A stretch of 64,000 nt of DNA from Bacteroidota bacterium (lineage in GTDB: Bacteria > Bacteroidota > Bacteroidia > Cytophagales > Cyclobacteriaceae). The stretch is taken from contig JAFDYX010000002.1 of assembly GCA_018267215.1 (NCBI GenBank), forward strand, positions 124,001 to 188,000, in the 5' to 3' direction. Below the pieces are notes generated by a model, which saw nothing but the letters and a program-made list of their open reading frames with translations, made no database searches and was not told the origin of the DNA. Made by a program: the position numbers and the translations under genes. How positions within the stretch are numbered: the stretch's first letter is position 1; the number at the start of each line of letters is the position of its first letter. This document shows positions 58,930 to 64,000 of the stretch, in pieces.

Positions 58930-60348
58930 ATGATCTCACGCAGAAAATTTATTACCCAAGCAGCCACTGCGGCAGCAGCCTTTACCATCGTACCGCGCTT
59001 TGTATTGGGCAAAGGTTATGTGGCACCCAGCGACACATTATACATTGCCGGTATAGGCGTGGGCGGCAAAGGCACCAGCGACCTGACCGGGTTTGCTAAA
59101 AACCCCAAAGCCAAAATTGCTTTCCTCTGCGATGTGGACGACCGGCAAGCGGCCGAGTCGGTAAAAAATTTCCCTGACGCCAAACATTATAAAGACTTCC
59201 GCGAGATGTTGGACAAGGAAGAAAAAAATATAGATGCCGTCTCCGTATCCACTCCCGACCACACCCATGGTGTGATTGCCATGGCCGCCATGAGCCGCAA
59301 AAAACATGTGTATGTACAAAAGCCACTGACGCACGACATCTACGAAGCACGCATGCTTACCGAAGCAGCCAAAAAATATCAGGTGGTAACACAGATGGGC
59401 AACCAATATGCATCCGCTGACTATGTGCGCACCGCCAAAGAATATGTGGACGCAGGCCTGATCGGCAAAGTAACACGTGTAGAAACCTGGACTAACCGCC
59501 CTGTGTGGCCGCAAGGCATACCCAAGCCCACAGGCAAATACGATGTGCCAAAAGAACTGGATTGGAACTTGTGGCTAGGCCCCACATCTTTCATTGACTA
59601 CAACCCCGCTTATGTTCCCTTCAACTGGCGCGGCTGGTGGCAATTCGGCACAGGCGCGCTGGGCGACATGGCCTGCCACATTATGGATGCAGCCTTCCGC
59701 ATCCTGCCGATAGATTATCCCAGTGAAGTAGAGTGCAGTACCACCACAGCCTGGGAAGACTTTTTTAAAATTGCCAACTATGCCGATGCGTGCCCTTCTT
59801 CATCAATCATTCACTTAAAATTTCCACGCAAGGATGGAAAGGGTGAAATCAAATTTACGTGGATGGACGGAGGCCTGCTGCCCGAGCGTCCCGAAGAATT
59901 ATTGCCCGATGAACATCTGGGCGACTCTGCCGGTGGATATATTTTTCATGGCACAAAAGGAAAACTGATGGGCAATTATGCCATGCCCCCTACCCTACTG
60001 CCTACGCATCGGATGAAAGAAGTGAAACTGCCCCAACCTAAAATAGTTCGTATTGCGGGCGGAGAGGCAGGCCACTATACCGAATGGGTAGATGCCTGTT
60101 TGGCCGGTTATGGTAAAAAAGAGTTGAGTTCGCCTTTTGAATATGCCGGCCCGATGACCGAAGCTGTGCTGATGGGCAATTTGGCTGTGCGCAGCTACCA
60201 GATGCAAGTACGCTCGGCCGATGGAAAAAATCTTTCTTACCCCGGGCGCAAAAAATTGTTGTGGGATGCCAAAAATATGAAGATCACCAACTTCGATGAA
60301 GCGAATCAATTTGTAAAAAGAGAATACCGTGAAGGGTGGAGTTTATGA
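58930..60348 (+). CDS. Gfo/Idh/MocA-family oxidoreductase with Tat leader, paralogue 2
   Basis: 472 residues with the same MISRRKFITQAATAA leader, Rossmann LYIAGIGVGGKG, catalytic YVQKPLTHD and C-terminal WMDGGLLPERP as paralogue 1. The two are near-duplicates with scattered differences, including a shorter segment after the first Rossmann strand (FAKNPKAKIAFLCDVDD) and a longer C-terminal KNLSYPGRKKLL. They could act on different steps or substrates. The gap between them (75 bases) is AT-rich with nothing else. Confidence 0.92.
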   Translation: MISRRKFITQAATAAAAFTIVPRFVLGKGYVAPSDTLYIAGIGVGGKGTSDLTGFAKNPKAKIAFLCDVDDRQAAESVKNFPDAKHYKDFREMLDKEEKNIDAVSVSTPDHTHGVIAMAAMSRKKHVYVQKPLTHDIYEARMLTEAAKKYQVVTQMGNQYASADYVRTAKEYVDAGLIGKVTRVETWTNRPVWPQGIPKPTGKYDVPKELDWNLWLGPTSFIDYNPAYVPFNWRGWWQFGTGALGDMACHIMDAAFRILPIDYPSEVECSTTTAWEDFFKIANYADACPSSSIIHLKFPRKDGKGEIKFTWMDGGLLPERPEELLPDEHLGDSAGGYIFHGTKGKLMGNYAMPPTLLPTHRMKEVKLPQPKIVRIAGGEAGHYTEWVDACLAGYGKKELSSPFEYAGPMTEAVLMGNLAVRSYQMQVRSADGKNLSYPGRKKLLWDAKNMKITNFDEANQFVKREYREGWSL

Positions 60349-60381
60349 TACGTTAGCGATAGGTGGCTGCTTGGTATTAAT

Positions 60382-60867
60382 TTATTTTCTCCACCCAAAC
60401 GATTTTTCGTCTATCGCGCGCATCGTGCAAAGAATTCCCTGCAAGTGATCGTACTCGTGTTGGATTAGTTCGGAAAGATCATTGGCCGCATCAAGTGTTT
60501 GGTCGTTCCAGTTTTCATCTTTGAATTGTATCGTCAGCGAGCGGTGGCGTTTTACTTTTACCAACAGATTGGGAAAGCACATACAGTCATCCCATACATC
60601 AAACAATTCGGGGCTTAAGTAAGTCAGTTCGGGGTTGATCATCACCATGGGTTTGTGGATGTTGATATAAATCAACCGTTTCATAATTCCTAACTGAGGC
60701 GCGGCAATGCCCCTTCCGAAATGGTAACGGGCGCGTATTTCTTCCATGGTGTTATGCAAATCGCTTACCCAGGTTTTCACAAGGTTCAGTTCCGCTTGTT
60801 CAACAGGCTTTGCTGCCTGATATAGCAACGGGTTGCCCAACAAAAGCAAATCGGCCAGTCCTTTCAT
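60382..60867 (-). CDS. Divergent peptide deformylase
   Basis: 161 residues. Three PDF motifs are seen in order: GRGIAAPQ (GxGxAAPQ), WDDCMCFPN in place of EGCLS, and LIQHEYDHLQG (HExxH). The metal ligands Cys and two His are kept, so deformylase activity is possible, but motif II is altered. This may be a second deformylase; the main def is not in this window. It starts at 60867, divergent from the small membrane gene at 60914, with a 46-base gap. Confidence 0.8.
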   Translation of the reverse strand: MKGLADLLLLGNPLLYQAAKPVEQAELNLVKTWVSDLHNTMEEIRARYHFGRGIAAPQLGIMKRLIYINIHKPMVMINPELTYLSPELFDVWDDCMCFPNLLVKVKRHRSLTIQFKDENWNDQTLDAANDLSELIQHEYDHLQGILCTMRAIDEKSFGWRK

Positions 60868-60913
60868 TTTTATTTTCTATTTTTCAGAAAATATAATCAA
60901 TCCGTCATTGCGA

Positions 60914-61159
60914 ATGAAACTACTCATAGACATCATCGGCTGGATCGGATCCTTTGAAGTAATTGCGGCCTATGGCCTCAACAGCTATCAGAAAATAAAA
61001 TCCGATTCACTTGTTTTTCAGTTATTGAATTTGACAGGCGGTATCTTTCTTATCATCAATACAATCTATTATTGTGCTTACCCGTCTGCCTTTATCAATG
61101 TGGTGTGGGTAATCATTGCATCAATAGCTATTGTACAACTCACTCGTAAAAAAAAATAA
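60914..61159 (+). CDS. CBU_0592-family small membrane protein
   Basis: 81 residues from the ATG at 60914 (MKLLIDIIGWIGSFEV); the ORF start at 60833 reads as antisense to the deformylase gene. Three hydrophobic segments with the family pattern IIGWIGSFEVIAAYGLNSYQKI, LNLTGGIFLIINTIYYCAYPSAFINVVWVIIASIAI and a Lys-rich end. The function of this family is not known to me. It is four bases upstream of the first serine hydrolase gene. Confidence 0.82.
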   Translation: MKLLIDIIGWIGSFEVIAAYGLNSYQKIKSDSLVFQLLNLTGGIFLIINTIYYCAYPSAFINVVWVIIASIAIVQLTRKKK

Positions 61160-61163
61160 ACAC

Positions 61164-62270
61164 ATGAAAGCAGTTGTCATTTGCCTGAGCATCCTGATGA
61201 TAGGAGCCTGCCGGCCTCGCGAAAAAAACATAGCCGAACAGGTGGATGATCTCTTCAAAAAAGAATTTAAAGAAGGCGAGCCCGGTGGTGCGGTGATTGT
61301 CATACTGGGGCAAGACACGCTGATCAAAAAAGGTTATGGCGTAGCCGACATCGGCACACAAGAAAAGATCACACCTCAGACTTTGTTCAACGTTGGTTCC
61401 ATCTCAAAAACTTTTGTATCCAATACTATTTTGATGCTGACCAACGAAGGAAAAATGAGTGTGGATGACGACTTGTATAAATACTTTCCAAATTTTAAAA
61501 ACAAATCTATCGCCAAACAAATAAAAATCCATTTCATGCTCACTCACACATCCGGGCTTCCGGATATCCGCAGAAAATTTTTAGATAGCGTGGCGCTGCT
61601 CACTGCTAAAGATGAAGAAAACTGGGCTCCGATTTTACAAGCTGATTCTTTGGATTTTGAACCGGGTTCGCGGTTCGAATACTCCAATCCCGCCTTTAAC
61701 GGATTGGCGCTCATCGTCCAGCAAGTATCAGGAAAAAAATGGCAGGATGTAGTGAAAGAAAAAATCTTTCGGCCTTCGGGTATGACAACGAGTACCATTA
61801 CCGATGGCTCGTATCCTGATGCGGGAGTTGCCCACGGTTATTTACGGTCGGGTCAATCATTCATTGAAAAAGATTATGGCGAAGAGCCTACTTTTGCTGC
61901 TGCCGGCAACGGAGGCGTATGGAGTTCGGTAGAAGAACTGGCGCGCTATGAAAACGCTCTGCGAAATGCTGTCTTTCTGAATAAGGGAACCATTGACTTG
62001 TCCCGATCAATTACTCGTTACTCCAATTGGTCTGATTCGCTTCCACCTTTTATCGGCTACAGTTGGTTCATCAGCCAATCGCAAGACGGCACAAAAATCA
62101 TTTCGCATACCGGCACGCAGGGTGGCTTCTATGCCGATTTTGTTTCCATTCCGGAAAAAGAATTTCTGTATGTCGTTCTCTGCAACCGTCCGTTTCCGAG
62201 AAAAGAATTCAGAGAAAATATTTTGAGTTTTATCTCTTTAAAAGAAAACCAAGTACCCATTCCAAAATAA
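61164..62270 (+). CDS. Serine hydrolase of the beta-lactamase (class C/DD-peptidase) family, lipoprotein
   Basis: 368 residues from the ATG at 61164 (MKAVVICLSILMIGACRP). MIGAC is a lipobox, so the protein is an envelope lipoprotein. Catalytic motifs: SxxK in VGSISKTF, YxN in EYSNPAFNG, and a C-terminal HTG. This family includes esterases, DD-peptidases and class C beta-lactamases; the substrate cannot be told from these motifs. It is seven bases before the second hydrolase. Confidence 0.9.
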   Translation: MKAVVICLSILMIGACRPREKNIAEQVDDLFKKEFKEGEPGGAVIVILGQDTLIKKGYGVADIGTQEKITPQTLFNVGSISKTFVSNTILMLTNEGKMSVDDDLYKYFPNFKNKSIAKQIKIHFMLTHTSGLPDIRRKFLDSVALLTAKDEENWAPILQADSLDFEPGSRFEYSNPAFNGLALIVQQVSGKKWQDVVKEKIFRPSGMTTSTITDGSYPDAGVAHGYLRSGQSFIEKDYGEEPTFAAAGNGGVWSSVEELARYENALRNAVFLNKGTIDLSRSITRYSNWSDSLPPFIGYSWFISQSQDGTKIISHTGTQGGFYADFVSIPEKEFLYVVLCNRPFPRKEFRENILSFISLKENQVPIPK

Positions 62271-62277
62271 ACCCAAC

Positions 62278-63774
62278 ATGAAAAAAAATTACTTCCTTTT
62301 CTTTATCCTGGTGCTGGCGGGGTTCAAAATTTTTGCCCAAACCCAAGAGCAGAAAATAAAAGAGTTTGATGCCTACATTGAAAAGGTCAGGCAAGATTGG
62401 CATGCACCGGGCATGGCTGTGGCCGTAGTAAAAGACGGCAAAGTGCTTTTGCAAAAAGGCTACGGGCTGCGCGAGTCAGGTAAAGAAGATAAAGTGAATA
62501 GTCAGACACTTTTCTCCTGCGCCTCTACTACTAAAGCAATGACAGTAGCTTGCTTGGGCATTTTGGTGGATGAAGGCAAAATAAAATGGGAAGACCCTGT
62601 CATCAATTATCTGCCAGACTACCAACTGTACGATCCGTTTGTTACGCGCGAATTGCGAATTATAGACTTGCTTACACACAACAGTGGCGTGGGCAACACC
62701 GATTTTCTATGGACATTTTCCGACCTACCTGCCAAAGAGATGTTAAACCGAATGCGGTTGGTGAAACCCAGCTATTCCCTGCGCTCGAGTTTTATCTATC
62801 AGAATTTGTTTTATATGGCTGCCGGAGAAGTGATCGAAAAAGTAAGTGGCAAGCCCTGGGAAGTTTTTATTCAAGAACGGATTTTCACCCCACTGGGTAT
62901 GAGCCGCACCGCACCCAAGCGCAAATACATTAAAGACAACAATCAGGTAACTCCGCACTATGAGGTGGAGAAAAAAATTAAAACCGTCAGCTACACTCCC
63001 GATGAACAAATTGGTGCGGCCGGTTCTGTTTGGTCATCCATTGAAGACATGACCAAATGGATGATATGCCTATTGGACAGTAGCAAATACAGTGGTGGGC
63101 GGCTGCTAAAACCGGCTACCTGGGCAATGATGTTTAGGCCTGCCGTCATTGTACCCGAAAATGAATTTTACCCAACCATGCAACTCATTAAACCTAACTG
63201 GACTACCTACGCATTGGGTTGGTTTCAACACGACTACAAAGGAAAGAAAATAAATTATCACACCGGAAGTCTGGATGGGCTTACCGCAATCCACGCACAA
63301 CTGCCCGACCAAAAATTAGGCATCTATGTATTTGGCAACTTAGATCATGCCGAAGCACGCCATGTATTAGTTTACAAGGCCTTTGATGTTTTCGCACTCG
63401 GAGGAAGTACAGACTGGAACAAAGAGTTGCTCAGCTTGTATGGAAAAATCAGGGAGAAAAATGAAAAAATCAAAAAAGATTTTGAAACTGCCCAGATTTT
63501 GAATACTACTCCTTCTCTGCCGCTCGCTGATTATGCAGGTAAATATTCTGACCCGCTGTATGGAGAACTGACGATTGAACTAAAAGACGGCAAACTGGAA
63601 GTGGACATTAATCATTTTGAGAGTGCTACGTTAGTGCATTGGCATCTCAATACATTTCGTGGGTCGTATAAAAAGGATTGGTATGGGAAAGCATTGGCTA
63701 CATTCAGTTTTAATGGAAATGGTAAAATTGAAAAAATAAACCTCGATGGTATGGAGTTTTCAAAAACAAAATAA
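62278..63774 (+). CDS. Second serine hydrolase of the beta-lactamase family, with C-terminal extension
   Basis: 498 residues; signal peptide (1-20, ending KIFAQ). SxxK is in SCASTTKAMT, the YQN at YQNLFYMAAG is the Tyr motif, and HTGSLDGL gives the third. After the catalytic domain (to about residue 380) a C-terminal beta domain (PLADYAGKYSDPLYGELTIELKDGKLEVDINHFES) resembles DUF3471. It differs from the upstream gene in length and lacks a lipobox. Its stop (63772-63774) abuts the convergent ferredoxin gene's stop at 63775. Confidence 0.88.
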   Translation: MKKNYFLFFILVLAGFKIFAQTQEQKIKEFDAYIEKVRQDWHAPGMAVAVVKDGKVLLQKGYGLRESGKEDKVNSQTLFSCASTTKAMTVACLGILVDEGKIKWEDPVINYLPDYQLYDPFVTRELRIIDLLTHNSGVGNTDFLWTFSDLPAKEMLNRMRLVKPSYSLRSSFIYQNLFYMAAGEVIEKVSGKPWEVFIQERIFTPLGMSRTAPKRKYIKDNNQVTPHYEVEKKIKTVSYTPDEQIGAAGSVWSSIEDMTKWMICLLDSSKYSGGRLLKPATWAMMFRPAVIVPENEFYPTMQLIKPNWTTYALGWFQHDYKGKKINYHTGSLDGLTAIHAQLPDQKLGIYVFGNLDHAEARHVLVYKAFDVFALGGSTDWNKELLSLYGKIREKNEKIKKDFETAQILNTTPSLPLADYAGKYSDPLYGELTIELKDGKLEVDINHFESATLVHWHLNTFRGSYKKDWYGKALATFSFNGNGKIEKINLDGMEFSKTK

Positions 63775-64000
63775 TCAGCCAATCTCAATTATCACATCAT
63801 CGCTTAGCGGATGGCCTACGCAGGTAAGCACGTAGCCTTCGTTCCGCTCCGATTGCGAGAGCCCTTCTTCTTCGTCTAATTTTACTTTGCCGGATAGCGC
63901 TTTGCCGCGACAAGCGGTACACAACCCGCTTTGGCATGAATAAGGTAAATCAATCCCTTGATCTAACGCTGTTTCTAAAATGGTGCGGTTTGGTTCTACT
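63775..64000 (-). CDS. C-terminal [2Fe-2S] ferredoxin domain, PaaE-type reductase, cut by window edge
   Basis: The minus strand is open from the window edge to a TGA at 63775-63777. It reads VEPNRTILETALDQGIDLPY, then the plant-type [2Fe-2S] ligands SCQSGLCTACRG (Cys-x4-Cys-x2-Cys) and a fourth Cys in VLTCVGHPLSDDVIIEIG. The wording EGYVLTCVGHP resembles the C-terminus of PaaE/ferredoxin-NADP reductases, where a flavin reductase domain precedes it; that part is off the window. Confidence 0.85.
   Translation of the reverse strand, partial: VEPNRTILETALDQGIDLPYSCQSGLCTACRGKALSGKVKLDEEEGLSQSERNEGYVLTCVGHPLSDDVIIEIG

Overview
The window reads as chromosomal DNA of a Bacteroidota member, most likely order Cytophagales. 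The evidence is the conserved gene run pyrG, yidC, parA, parB, a DUF5683 gene, dapB and lepB, together with gldA/gldF/gldG gliding-type ABC transporter genes, a 7TMR-DISM histidine kinase, DUF4340, GIN/DUF2807, PorV-like and HhH-barrel envelope proteins, and promoters of the Bacteroidota -33/-7 type (TTTG, then TAnnTTTG). Base composition looks mid-range with some AT-rich patches. I saw no rRNA, tRNA, CRISPR array, transposase or prophage gene. No stretch over 300 bases lacks a gene.

Layout. 1-2162 (-): 5' part of a very large secreted cell-surface protein cut by the window edge. 2409-10375 (+): core housekeeping run for CTP synthesis, membrane insertion, chromosome partition, lysine/peptidoglycan precursor synthesis and signal peptidase. 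10439-15341: mixed accessory genes (unknown membrane-anchored protein, membrane-bound AraC regulator, DinB-like and PaiB-like proteins, IlvE, a secreted protein). 15430-19961 (+): aspS, then a two-component pair. 19966-24003 (-): sulfhydrylase, OsmC, Na+/solute symporter, YceI and a micro membrane protein. 24091-28613 (+): nadE, lgt and a POTRA/BamA-type barrel. 28740-33301: envelope genes, including a tight run of PorV-like barrel, HhH-domain barrel and a 35-residue membrane peptide, then a GIN-domain protein. 33322-43548: GGT, amidohydrolase, CorA, MscS, prenyl synthase, unknown proteins and a TlpA-like thioredoxin. 43718-47990 (+): translationally coupled gldA-gldF-gldG followed by a DUF4340 gene. 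47996-54668: topA, an M1 peptidase, cysS and yidD. 54789-60348 (+): a periplasmic sugar-oxidation-like locus (GMC oxidoreductase with a four-cysteine cluster motif, gluconate dehydrogenase subunit 3-like partner, two tandem Gfo/Idh/MocA paralogues with Tat-type leaders). 60382-64000: divergent peptide deformylase, small membrane protein, two tandem serine hydrolases and the end of a [2Fe-2S] ferredoxin-domain reductase.

Intergenic DNA is unusually structured. Three families of imperfect inverted repeats lie between genes: arrays of 7-bp units (GTTCAAG-like) at 14717, 54342 and 57265; an AACCACATAGA inverted repeat at 28629; and AATTTTCAAATT palindromes before yidC and parA. A parS-like pair of half-sites sits in the parA promoter, and an operator-like triple half-site lies in a promoter at 29388-29434.

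The strongest candidates for something undescribed are the coupled outer-membrane run at 29467-32447, with its previously missable 35-codon gene, and the oxidoreductase locus at 54789-60348 with its Fe-S-like GMC enzyme. All functional statements come from reading the sequence and knowledge of families; no search was run.
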